Shown: positions 1-6,038, counted from the first letter of the stretch. The stretch is 11,556 nucleotides of DNA from Nitrososphaeraceae archaeon (GCA_030038695.1 JASHSN010000474.1:1-11556), one strand, 5' to 3'. Numbers and translations: made by a program. Notes: generated from the sequence alone by a model not told the origin.

Positions 1-6
1 CTAGTT

Positions 7-303
7 ATGATCATATCGGGCCTGCTGATACTCACAAAAAAGCATTTTGAAACTATGAATAATTCTGGTTATAGTTTCCCACTCGAGACAACACAAGTAC
101 ACTCTGGTGGACCTAATCTAGATGACTCTAAAATTCACATCCGTAAAAAAGATAAATATAAAGTCCTTCTTTTCTTTATAGTTAATTTTCCAGTAAATAT
201 GCGGGAAGAAAAACATGAATATGACATTCCGAAGGTGAGTCAATTATCAATATTTGTGGGAATAAGATTGTTAACTCATTTGATAGGGTGTGATATACAT
301 TAA
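7..303 (+). CDS. Doubtful hypothetical ORF (98 aa)
   Basis: Open frame of 98 codons beginning with ATG just inside the window edge. I recognise no domain. The N-terminal stretch ISGLLIL is weakly hydrophobic, and the middle (residues 43-53) is lysine/arginine-rich. Any promoter would lie outside the window, so the usual TATA test cannot be applied. No ribosome binding site is visible in the six bases before the start. It may be a chance ORF in AT-rich DNA. It is listed because nothing else explains the first 300 bases. Confidence 0.2.
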   Translation: MIISGLLILTKKHFETMNNSGYSFPLETTQVHSGGPNLDDSKIHIRKKDKYKVLLFFIVNFPVNMREEKHEYDIPKVSQLSIFVGIRLLTHLIGCDIH

Positions 304-427
304 GTTAAGAGGTCCGCAGGTGTATATTCCGCACATATATTCATGAAAAAATTGTTTGAGCTATTCTACAGCAGTATATTTCTGAATCCTATTAAGACAT
401 AACGTGAGTCATTAATGATAACAGGAA

Positions 428-919
428 ATGACTACCATAAAATTGATGCTAGTGTTAGCTGCAATCGGTCTTGTCTTAATACAAATGTCGATATTACGTA
501 ACAATTTTAACGACAATATTAGTAATATTGCCGTTGCCCTCGTGAGTAGCAAACCGATTACTCAAAGATTAGACTATGCACATTTCTTGCCGCTTACAAA
601 TAATAATAAATTGCATCAAGTTAAAGTAATTGTAGACTATACTCCAGGGGGTGTCGGTCAATATGCATATATGAAAGTATATGGACCGAATAGGGCGTTA
701 TTAAAGATTTCATCATCTCCGCATGGCGTGAATACTGTTGCTCCAGGTAAAGCTCAGTTTGCAACCACGATTTCAGACAGCACGATAAAGCAAGTCTCAG
801 CATATATAATGTTTACAAATTCATTTAGGAATGCCAATTATTCAAATCCAATAAATATTAATCTAAACCTGGGTCATACTCTTCAACCACCAACCCCCAA
901 ATCACAAATTTCTACTTAA
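428..919 (+). CDS. Secreted or membrane-anchored hypothetical protein, probable beta-sandwich domain
   Basis: 163-residue protein with one N-terminal hydrophobic segment (about residues 6-23) after a short Lys-containing head, which is a signal peptide or uncleaved anchor. The rest is polar and beta-prone, with alternating hydrophobics such as VKVIVDYTPGG and YAYMKVYGP, and a C-terminal stretch SNPININLNLG. This resembles small exported beta-sandwich proteins that I associate with Nitrososphaera-type archaea, but I cannot name a Pfam family from sequence alone. N-x-S sequons occur in NIS and NYS. An in-frame stop (419-421) lies just before the start, so the ATG at 428 is the first possible one. 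AGGA directly before it is too close to be an ideal Shine-Dalgarno. The gene is convergent with the regulator at 971-1282. Function unknown; likely acts outside the membrane. Confidence 0.75.
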   Translation: MTTIKLMLVLAAIGLVLIQMSILRNNFNDNISNIAVALVSSKPITQRLDYAHFLPLTNNNKLHQVKVIVDYTPGGVGQYAYMKVYGPNRALLKISSSPHGVNTVAPGKAQFATTISDSTIKQVSAYIMFTNSFRNANYSNPININLNLGHTLQPPTPKSQIST

Positions 920-941
920 ATCTAAAACTCCTTTCGTAACA

Positions 942-960
942 ACGGCCTTGACAACGCCGT
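942..960. terminator. Possible bidirectional terminator hairpin between convergent genes
   Basis: The 51-base gap between two converging genes contains ACGGC (942-946) and GCCGT (956-960) around a 9-nt loop. An alternative hairpin TTGAC/GTCAA overlaps it. The stem is short and no strong U tract follows, so the termination role is inferred from position only. Confidence 0.25.
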
Positions 961-970
961 CAAATGAATG

Positions 971-1282
971 CTATTCCGTCAAAATAATAGAGTCATGTGA
1001 CCGACTATCGTTGCGCTGAGATTTGGTAGTGAGTGGGTTTAATCCTTGTACTTTATTATTAATACGCAGGAAATTCATGCCTCTGTCTGTAGTCTTGAAT
1101 GTCCTGTCTCCATCTAGATATTCCATCAAACCTTTTTCTATTAAAAGCCGTACATACTCTTTAGTTAGTCCATGAGAAAGATATACCTCATACATTATCT
1201 TTGTTAATCGTACTCGGTTCCCATTAGCGCTTTCTAATATTTGTGCAATAATTTCGTTTCTGTCTCTGTATTTTATATGCAT
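971..1282 (-). CDS. Winged-helix DNA-binding transcriptional regulator (HTH_45-like)
   Basis: 103-residue protein that fits the small archaeal winged-helix family often annotated as HTH_45 or ArnR1-like. It opens with a helix (KYRDRNEIIAQILESA), then a helix-turn-helix in which RLTKIMYEVYLSHGLTKEY is followed by the recognition helix VRLLIEKGLM, and the wing GDRTFKTTDRGMNFLR. The TTDRG(x)xFL element is typical of the family. The C-terminal 20 residues are polar and probably disordered. The frame is open to 1333, but I choose the ATG at 1282: it gives the usual family N-terminus, and GTGAGGT (SD-like, plus-strand 1291-1297) lies about 8 nt upstream. Likely a one-component DNA-binding repressor or activator. 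Its targets are unknown and it has no operon partner. Confidence 0.85.
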   Translation of the reverse strand: MHIKYRDRNEIIAQILESANGNRVRLTKIMYEVYLSHGLTKEYVRLLIEKGLMEYLDGDRTFKTTDRGMNFLRINNKVQGLNPLTTKSQRNDSRSHDSIILTE

Positions 1283-1310
1283 ATTGATATACCTCACAGC
1301 TCCAATATTG

Positions 1311-1318
1311 ATTATAAG
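1311..1318 (-). promoter_or_regulatory. TATA-like box of the winged-helix gene
   Basis: CTTATAAT on the minus strand is centred about 32 nt before the chosen ATG (1282). This predicts a very short leader. It also argues against starting upstream at 1333, which would place the box inside the coding region. Confidence 0.35.
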
Positions 1319-1333
1319 AGATACGAAAGACAA

Positions 1334-1910
1334 CTGTACGATTTGATCTACGGACTTTATTTAGATAATTCATCCGGTCGATCTGAGACCATAATTCGTG
1401 CTCTTGGTTTGACATATTCTGATATACGAACATCTTGTGTAGAGGGTTGCTGACCATCCATTCAGAAAACGATAGGCCTGAACTGATGAATTCAGAAAGT
1501 GTACGTTGTTTCGACTTACGAATGGGATCTTGCTCTTCTTGCTCTTGCTTCTCTTATTCCTCTTAAGGCGCAAATGGATTTTCCATACAACACGCATCCG
1601 GTAGGAGTTCCAGTTGAGGATAGCACTGCAGACGTAGTCATCAGTGATTGCGTTATTAAATCAATATTAAATAACTCTTGACAAAGTCGCAGCATTCCAG
1701 CAAATATACAGAATTTTAAGTAATGGCAGAATGGTTAATATCTGATCTAGTTACAAGAAGTTGACTTAGATTCAGTGAATTTTGAGTGTTGATGTAGTTG
1801 TATAGATGAGTCCTACAGAACAAATATCGTTTAACAATTGGCAGCTGTCGCAAAAATATAACACTATATATGCACAGCAGTATCGCCGAGAATATTTTAA
1901 TCTTATATCA
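1334..1910. other. Gene-poor region with a CTT/GCT low-complexity tract
   Basis: No gene here can be supported. Short open frames on both strands (plus 1499-1681, minus 1516-1695) overlap each other, and neither has a recognisable domain or a promoter at the right distance. The most distinctive feature is a low-complexity tract at about 1528-1565 built from CTT and GCT units. ATTCAGAAA also occurs twice (near 1460 and 1491). Confidence 0.4.
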
Positions 1911-2024
1911 CTATTTTATTGCCCCACCACAGTTGCAATACTTTGGAAAGGTAATGGTCCAGCCTTCTGTGTTATGCATTGCTAAAAGATGACCACAAGC
2001 TTTGCAGTGTCTGTCGTCTTGCAT
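1911..2024 (-). CDS. Tiny zinc-ribbon protein (37 aa)
   Basis: A complete ATG-to-TAG frame of 37 residues. It begins MQDDRHCKACGHLLA and ends FPKYCNCGGAIK. The spacing of the knuckles (C7-x2-C10-G-H, a 20-residue linker containing EGWT, then C31-x-C33-G-G) looks like a minimal zinc ribbon. The second knuckle is CxC rather than CxxC; H6 or H12 could help bind metal. AAGGA lies about 10 nt upstream of the ATG, compatible with a ribosome binding site. It follows the secreted Tyr/Gly-rich gene by 44 nt on the same strand and could be co-transcribed with it. Role unknown; tiny zinc ribbons often bind nucleic acid or act as accessory subunits. The frame on the opposite strand (1807-1986) is taken as its shadow. 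Confidence 0.6.
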   Translation of the reverse strand: MQDDRHCKACGHLLAMHNTEGWTITFPKYCNCGGAIK

Positions 2025-2068
2025 TTCCGTCCATCCTTTCTTCCCTAACGTCATACTATCAGTGCTGT

Positions 2069-2296
2069 CTAGTAGCTGAAGGGGTAGTAGCTGCAGACAC
2101 CATAGGACAATACGTTTTTCTTGTAATCGGCGTAGCTACAGTAGGCGTAGGGTGGTGGCGACCCAGGATCATAGTAGCCGCCGTAGGGATAGCCACCATA
2201 ATCACCGTAGCCGCCATATGCAAATGCTTGGTTTCCGAACAGCAATATCATAGCTACGATACCTATGATGCTAAATACTAAGCTAAAGGTATTCAT
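2069..2296 (-). CDS. Small secreted tyrosine/glycine-rich protein
   Basis: 75-residue precursor with a clear signal peptide: hydrophobic core at about residues 8-20, then GNQAFA as the likely cleavage site after Ala26. The mature part is about 49 residues, of which 15 are Tyr, arranged as YGG/YGD/YPYGG repeats followed by a PGSPPP turn and two cysteines (C53, C68) that could form a disulfide. Such low-complexity Tyr/Gly segments are typical of structural, adhesive or cell-surface proteins; the function here is unknown. The start is backed by a TATA-like box whose predicted transcript would begin at or next to the ATG. AGGAG lies about 14 nt upstream, slightly far for a Shine-Dalgarno. The zinc-ribbon gene follows on the same strand. 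The opposite-strand frame (1979-2281) is a shadow produced by the repetitive codons. Confidence 0.75.
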   Translation of the reverse strand: MNTFSLVFSIIGIVAMILLFGNQAFAYGGYGDYGGYPYGGYYDPGSPPPYAYCSYADYKKNVLSYGVCSYYPFSY

Positions 2297-2319
2297 TATA
2301 CTATAACATTCTCCTAGTT

Positions 2320-2327
2320 GTTTATAC
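2320..2327 (-). promoter_or_regulatory. TATA box for the Tyr/Gly-rich secreted gene
   Basis: GTATAAAC on the minus strand is centred about 27 nt before the ATG at 2296. This is the distance expected if transcription starts at the start codon (leaderless). Confidence 0.5.
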
Positions 2328-2825
2328 GTGACGAGACTTCGATATACTATCTATATACAGCAATTAATTCTGTAAGCACATTGCATTTTATTTATTATAG
2401 GCTTGGTTAATCCAATCCCAAGATATGTGTATTATCTTGTCCGAACATATTCAAGCAATCGGCCTGTATTACGGTTTTACAAATAACTTTACTAATTGTG
2501 TTTAGTCCTATATAACGCAGTGGTCATTTTGTTCCTGTCCACGCTAGCAAAAGTTCCTAACTTCAATTTGGACATCTTGCGATGAATTACTCTACTCGTT
2601 CTTCGTCGCAGTGCTAGCCCGTACAGCATGACGTGTGCGAGTTAAGACTCGAACCTTGTGTTAGAGATTGTAGAAAGTACACCTAGTGGAGATAGACAAA
2701 AACATGGTATCTCGCTCTCTTCTGGGTACGTATGAACTCGTTCAAATAGTTTAACTGCTCTATATCGCGATTTAATCACTATATGTCTCCATTTGTCCGA
2801 TCTAACATATCATCTCATCAGCCAA
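2328..2825. other. Intergenic region without supported gene
   Basis: About 500 bases upstream of the secreted gene and downstream of the TPR gene. Only short open frames are present. The longest noted is a very basic 45-residue minus-strand frame at 2492-2629, with no domain or promoter. A minus-strand GGTTCGAGTCTT at about 2647-2658 resembles a tRNA T-loop, but no other tRNA arms can be folded around it. Confidence 0.4.
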
Positions 2826-3599
2826 TTATACATTTTTCAAATACTTTGCTCGTTCATTCTTCAATCCTCCCAAATATTGTTCCAGAAGATCTTTGTTATC
2901 TAATGCAGCTCTGTACTTTGGATTAATGGCCAGCGCCTTATCATAATATTCGATAGCTCCAGTATAGTTTCCCAAATGCTCAAGAGCTGTGCCCTTATTA
3001 ATTAATGCGTAAGTATCATTATGTTGTATGGCCAGCGCCTTATCATAATATTCGATAGCTCCAGTATAGTTTCCTAATCCTCTAAGAACCACGCCTTTAT
3101 TATTTAAAGCAGGTACATACTTCGGGTCTACAGTCAGCGCTTTATCATAATATTCGATAGCTCCAGTATAGTTTCCTAATCCTCTAAGAACCACGCCTTT
3201 ATTATTTAAAGCAGGTACATACTTCGGGTCTACAGTCAGCGCTTTATCATAATATTCGATAGCTCCAGTATAGTTTCCTAGATGGTCCAGAGCTATGCCT
3301 TTGCTACTTAATGCATCAACATTGTTAGGATTTATAGATAATGCTTTGACAGAGTAGATAAGAGATTCGTTATACTTCCCTAAATTGTTAAGAGCTGCAG
3401 CTTTGTTATTCAGTATTTTTTCTGAGAGGTTAGAGAGCAAATTAGTAGAACGAGCTGCTACCTGACTAACCATAGAACGGAGCTCGGATGTGAGAGAGTA
3501 TAGTAATATAAATGTCAGCATGCTCAAAATAAGAATTCGAAATCCGCATTTACATAACATGAGCTCTAGTGACCTCTTTGTATGACTATTAATATACAT
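2826..3599 (-). CDS. Membrane-anchored TPR-repeat protein
   Basis: 257-residue protein with one N-terminal membrane segment (about residues 20-36) followed by at least five tetratricopeptide repeats from about residue 62 to 229. Each TPR has the canonical G-x2-Y-x2-A-x3-Y-x2-A-L-x2-P pattern, for example GNYTGAIEYYDKAL then DPKY. TPRs form helical scaffolds for protein-protein contacts. Sequons NYT at residues 109, 143, 177 and 211 are exactly 34 apart, which fits a domain exposed outside the membrane. The DNA holds a perfect 102-bp tandem repeat. The start is uncertain: the frame opens at 3599, but TATATTAATAG (minus, 3596-3586) would place transcription near 3565 and favour the ATG at 3560, giving 244 residues that still retain the membrane segment. 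Partner proteins are not visible in the window. Confidence 0.92.
   Translation of the reverse strand: MYINSHTKRSLELMLCKCGFRILILSMLTFILLYSLTSELRSMVSQVAARSTNLLSNLSEKILNNKAAALNNLGKYNESLIYSVKALSINPNNVDALSSKGIALDHLGNYTGAIEYYDKALTVDPKYVPALNNKGVVLRGLGNYTGAIEYYDKALTVDPKYVPALNNKGVVLRGLGNYTGAIEYYDKALAIQHNDTYALINKGTALEHLGNYTGAIEYYDKALAINPKYRAALDNKDLLEQYLGGLKNERAKYLKNV
2938..3345. repeat. 102-bp tandem repeat array encoding TPR units
   Basis: The landmark TTATCATAATATTCG recurs at 2938, 3040, 3142 and 3244, each exactly 102 bp apart (34 codons, one TPR). From 3040 to 3280 the sequence is perfectly periodic at 102 bp, silent positions included. The outer units have diverged. Identity at silent sites indicates recent duplication or gene conversion inside the gene. 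Confidence 0.95.
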
Positions 3600-3792
3600 T
3601 GCCAGGTAGCTGACAGGGCTGAACCGTCTTCCACCTAAAGTGTAGAAACAACGCCTGAAATATTACTATAATAGTGGTTGAGAATAGAACTCTGCCTGTT
3701 GTAATTAGTCTCTTACAGAATGTAGCACTTGCCAAATAAATAGGTAAGCGATTTTCGACCAAGTTACCACGAAGCCAGACTAGGGTCCGCTA

Positions 3793-3945
3793 TTACACTA
3801 TGTTATCGTTCAACATAATCTCTAGTATCATCAAATATCTAGTAAAGATCAATATGAATACAACAACGGGTACTGTGTCACACAGGTACTGTCCTACTAG
3901 TTGCGGTGTTAGTATCGCATCGACTATCGGACGACCTACGAACAT
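3793..3945 (-). CDS. Possible small membrane protein (50 aa)
   Basis: ATG-started frame of 50 residues ending in TAA, open further upstream to 3975 with a possible GTG start at 3954. The first half (FVGRPIVDAILTPQLVGQY) is amphipathic, and the second half holds a strong membrane segment (VPVVVFILIF, then RYLMILEIML). If translation began upstream, a second hydrophobic stretch (LLLSAVIVPVMFVG) would be included. I do not recognise the family. No TATA box at a convincing distance is visible, and the opposite strand also has a short frame (3854-3979), so this could be a relic or a chance hydrophobic frame. It lies upstream of the TPR gene on the same strand. Confidence 0.33.
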   Translation of the reverse strand: MFVGRPIVDAILTPQLVGQYLCDTVPVVVFILIFTRYLMILEIMLNDNIV

Positions 3946-4001
3946 GACAGGCACTATGACTGCAGATAACAGTAACTAAACAAAAAAAGTATAGCTAATA
4001 T

Positions 4002-4279
4002 TATGATAAAGCATTGTCTGTGGATCCACATTATGTTTCTGCGCTGAATAACAAAGGTAATGCTCTTGACGACTTAGGAAATCATACTGGAGCTATACAA
4101 TACTAAAGTCCTAGCGATACAACCTAATTACATAATGCATTGGTTAAGAAAGGGGCAGCTCTATATGATTTAGGCAGGTACCAGAATGCTATTCATATGA
4201 TAAGGCGTTAGCATTAAATGGCTACGATGTCGACGCAAAAAATAACATAGCTAATGCCGTAGGAAAAATAGCTTGTATG
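4002..4279 (+). pseudogene. Decayed TPR-repeat gene
   Basis: Three reading frames must be spliced to recover TPR sequence. Frame A gives YDKALSVDPHYVSALNNKG then ALDDLGNHTGAIQY. A stop follows where about five bases coding YD seem lost. A second frame gives KVLAIQPNYI. Frame A resumes with ALVKKGAALYDLGRYQNAI. A third frame gives DKALALNGYDVDAKNN. At least three indels and several stops are therefore present in under 300 bases. The units match those of the intact TPR gene at 2826-3599, which lies on the opposite strand, so this is an old paralogue. The last frame stays open to 4462, so the original C-terminal tail may extend there (MGYKAACHWHG onward). No N-terminal membrane segment is found upstream. 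Confidence 0.8.
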
Positions 4280-4544
4280 GGCTATAAGGCTGCCTGTCAT
4301 TGGCATGGTGTAACAAATCTACAATACCCTCCTCAACCCGATAGTCTTAGGAATAGCCAAACGCATAATTCAGTAGCAAATATGACTGATCAGTATCCCA
4401 ACTATGAAAATATATTCAGGAGACAGCATTGTAATGGATCATATCGTGTGATATATATTTGAAGATGTTCTCTTTAGGCATATTAGACGATATCGATCTG
4501 ATATAACTTCACATAGATATATATGATATGTGTCACAAACGTTG

Positions 4545-4553
4545 TTATAAAAG
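4545..4553 (+). promoter_or_regulatory. TATA box of the zinc-finger gene
   Basis: TTATAAAAG is a near-consensus archaeal TATA box. Its first base is 27 nt before the ATG at 4572, so the transcript should start at or beside the start codon. No Shine-Dalgarno is present, consistent with a leaderless mRNA. Confidence 0.6.
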
Positions 4554-4571
4554 AATTGTTATCTGTCGGTC

Positions 4572-4949
4572 ATGAAGACTGGACGACCGATTCCGATTTC
4601 CAAGAAATGTAGCTTATGTAAAAGTGTTAAACTTCTGAATCAGTTTGAAATAGACGATAAAACGAAAGACAAACACGCGACAATTTGTAAAGTTTGTTTT
4701 ACAAAACAATCTTTACGATCGACACAGCAGCCGTCAGTATGTAGTTGTATTTGCGAAAGATGCACTGATGGTAAGATCGTAAAGACAGCTTTCTCAGCTG
4801 TAGAATTATTGCTGACCCGGCTGGAAAATGGACTCAATCTTTCAGAAGAAATGTTAATGATGATATCGAGCCTGGCATATTCCGCCGGCATTCTTTGTGA
4901 TAATTGCGAGAAACAGTTGGCTGACAAATTTGCAATAAACGATGTATGA
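4572..4949 (+). CDS. Multi-cysteine zinc-finger protein
   Basis: 125-residue protein with ten cysteines. C13-x2-C16 and C39-x2-C42, separated by KLLNQFEIDDKTKDKH, match the zinc ribbon found at the N-terminus of many HNH-type and phage-like proteins (CxxC, then K-x-L-x2-F, then CKxC). A second cluster follows, C57-x-C59-x-C61-x2-C64, and a last pair C109-x2-C112 sits near the C-terminus after a helical stretch (residues 73-105). No HNH catalytic histidines are visible, so it is probably a zinc-stabilised nucleic-acid or protein-binding factor rather than a nuclease. It seems monocistronic, with its own strong TATA box. Confidence is high that it is a gene, low as to function. Confidence 0.85.
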   Translation: MKTGRPIPISKKCSLCKSVKLLNQFEIDDKTKDKHATICKVCFTKQSLRSTQQPSVCSCICERCTDGKIVKTAFSAVELLLTRLENGLNLSEEMLMMISSLAYSAGILCDNCEKQLADKFAINDV

Positions 4950-5402
4950 GACTAACTCTTTCCGAAAATATACCGGCGACTCTACTCCAATTTTAACAAT
5001 AAGATTAAGATGGTGTGTATACATAGGACTTTTTTTGAAGCGTGACACCAGGCACAAAATTAATAACATAAAGAATCTGATAATAGCAAAATTCTTAATA
5101 TCATGCATATCCTAAACATAGGTAATACTTGGTTACTTTTGTGAAAAGGAATATGTCGTATAAGACATACTAATTGTGGGTTGTCTTCGTAAAGTGCTGT
5201 ATATCGTAGAAGGGACCTACTCTGAAAAGTTCAAAATCGTACTGACATGTCCGAAGGATTTATTATTTTCCCTTTTCTTCTACTTGTATACAAGCTACAT
5301 TTTTTAAGTATAGATTTTTGCTAATATTCGCCTTGATAAAAGGCCCAGGTCCGTAAAGCCAGGATTGCAAAAAAAAAGTTGCGAGAAATAGACTCACGAC
5401 AT

Positions 5403-5537
5403 TTAAGAATCGAGATTTAACTTCTTAGGATAGATCAATTGAATTAAATCTCTGATAGCTGTCACTGTTACTGCTACCACTATTAACTTCCTCTTAGGAT
5501 TGTCTCCATCGATCGTACAATGAAAAATTTCAATCAT
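5403..5537 (-). CDS. Possible small protein (44 aa)
   Basis: ATG-started frame of 44 residues beginning MIEIFHCTIDGDNPKRK, followed by a hydrophobic beta-like run (LIVVAVTVTAI), then RDLIQLIYPKK. It looks protein-like but matches no family I know. There is no Shine-Dalgarno and only a weak AT-rich stretch upstream. Two of the CTTAGGAT elements fall inside it, encoding Pro-Lys pairs, so they may be coding rather than regulatory. Equally it may be a chance frame. Confidence 0.25.
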   Translation of the reverse strand: MIEIFHCTIDGDNPKRKLIVVAVTVTAIRDLIQLIYPKKLNLDS

Positions 5538-5589
5538 TATTAAATAATTAAAGGTATCAGAATCGAATTACGATGATAACAATCCTAAG
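5424..5589. repeat. CTTAGGAT elements including a perfect 11-bp inverted repeat
   Basis: CTTAGGATTGT (5493-5503) and its exact reverse complement ACAATCCTAAG (5579-5589) form an 11-bp inverted repeat with a 75-nt spacer. A further direct copy of the 8-bp core CTTAGGAT lies at 5424-5431. The last copy ends three bases before the TATA-like box of the gene at 5621, the position expected of an operator or activator site. Confidence 0.55.
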
Positions 5590-5591
5590 TC

Positions 5592-5599
5592 AAATATAG
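5592..5599 (+). promoter_or_regulatory. TATA box of the Cys-periodic secreted protein
   Basis: AAATATAG is centred about 25 nt before the ATG at 5621, consistent with leaderless transcription. It lies directly next to the third CTTAGGAT-type element. Confidence 0.5.
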
Positions 5600-5620
5600 C
5601 ATAATCCCAAAACCAACAGT

Positions 5621-5893
5621 ATGATTTGGAAGATAGCATCAGCATTAATCACAGCTATGTTGATCGCGGCTCCGTTAGGATATTCCTATCATGTAGCAAA
5701 TGCTCAAAGTCTTTCAAAAAAGAGCTCTACTAATTGTGAAGGCGATGTATGCCACACAACAGTGTGTATCAATAACAACTGCCACACCTCAGTTTCTAAT
5801 CCGGCTGAATTACTAAATTCGATGCCAGAAATTAAATCGCGTGGATTACTTTCGAATTCAATTCAACAATTATTAAATTCTACTAATCCCTGA
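5621..5893 (+). CDS. Small secreted protein with C-x4-C-x4-C-x4-C motif
   Basis: 90-residue precursor. The signal peptide has W3/K4, a hydrophobic core at residues 5-22 and a cleavage site after ANA (about residue 28). The mature protein holds four cysteines at a perfectly regular spacing, CEGDVCHTTVCINNNCHT, with His after the second and fourth. This could bind a metal or form disulfides outside the cell. The C-terminal half is polar, with two similar motifs SRGLLSNSIQQLLNS and PAELLNS. I do not recognise the family. It has its own TATA-like box and possible upstream operator elements, and it is followed on the same strand by the 36-residue membrane protein, which has a separate promoter. 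Confidence 0.8.
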   Translation: MIWKIASALITAMLIAAPLGYSYHVANAQSLSKKSSTNCEGDVCHTTVCINNNCHTSVSNPAELLNSMPEIKSRGLLSNSIQQLLNSTNP

Positions 5894-6010
5894 CATCTTA
5901 TGCGTGTATCGTGACTTGTGGACTTGCGTCAAATAGAGCTTCAAACTGTGACTTCTGCATAGAGGAACTTAAATAGCTGATCGAAATTAGTTAAACGACC
6001 GTGACATCTC

Positions 6011-6016
6011 TTAAAT
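6011..6016 (+). promoter_or_regulatory. TATA-like box of the 36-residue membrane protein
   Basis: TTAAAT centred about 25.5 nt upstream of the ATG at 6039, again at leaderless spacing. The sequence is a modest match to the archaeal consensus. Confidence 0.35.
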
Positions 6017-6038
6017 CCTGAAACGGTGCAATAACAGT

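Larger units (their letters stand above)
4950..5590. other. Long intergenic region with inverted repeats
   Basis: About 640 bases with no strongly supported gene. It contains a small hairpin (TATGTC/GACATA, 5152-5169), a pyrimidine-rich stretch after 5265 that could terminate transcription, a 9-bp inverted repeat GAGATTTAA/TTAAATCTC (5412-5420 and 5444-5452), and three copies of CTTAGGAT described separately. A 44-residue minus-strand frame (5403-5537) overlaps the latter. Confidence 0.5.

Noticed and set aside
1499..1681. 60-codon plus frame (GTG start) and overlapping 59-codon minus frame (1516-1695)
   Set aside because: Both are open because of the low-complexity tract; neither has a domain, a ribosome site or a TATA box at a sensible distance.
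1807..1986. 59-codon plus-strand frame
   Set aside because: It runs antisense to the 37-residue zinc ribbon, which has a far clearer motif pattern.
1979..2281. 100-codon plus-strand frame
   Set aside because: It starts with TTG, lies antisense to the Tyr/Gly-rich secreted gene, and its Val/Gly/Ala-rich sequence is the shadow of repeated TAT/GGN codons.
2492..2629. 45-residue very basic minus-strand frame
   Set aside because: No promoter, no family and biased composition; likely chance.
2640..2660. tRNA-like T-arm (GGTTCGAGTC on the minus strand)
   Set aside because: The T stem pairs poorly and no D arm, anticodon arm or acceptor stem can be found around it.
2938..3345. Regular repeats considered as a CRISPR array
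   Set aside because: The 102-bp period encodes one 34-residue TPR each, and the supposed spacers are repeated too.
4854..5108. 84-codon minus-strand frame with hydrophobic N-terminus
   Set aside because: Its 3-prime part runs antisense through the zinc-finger gene and no domain is seen.
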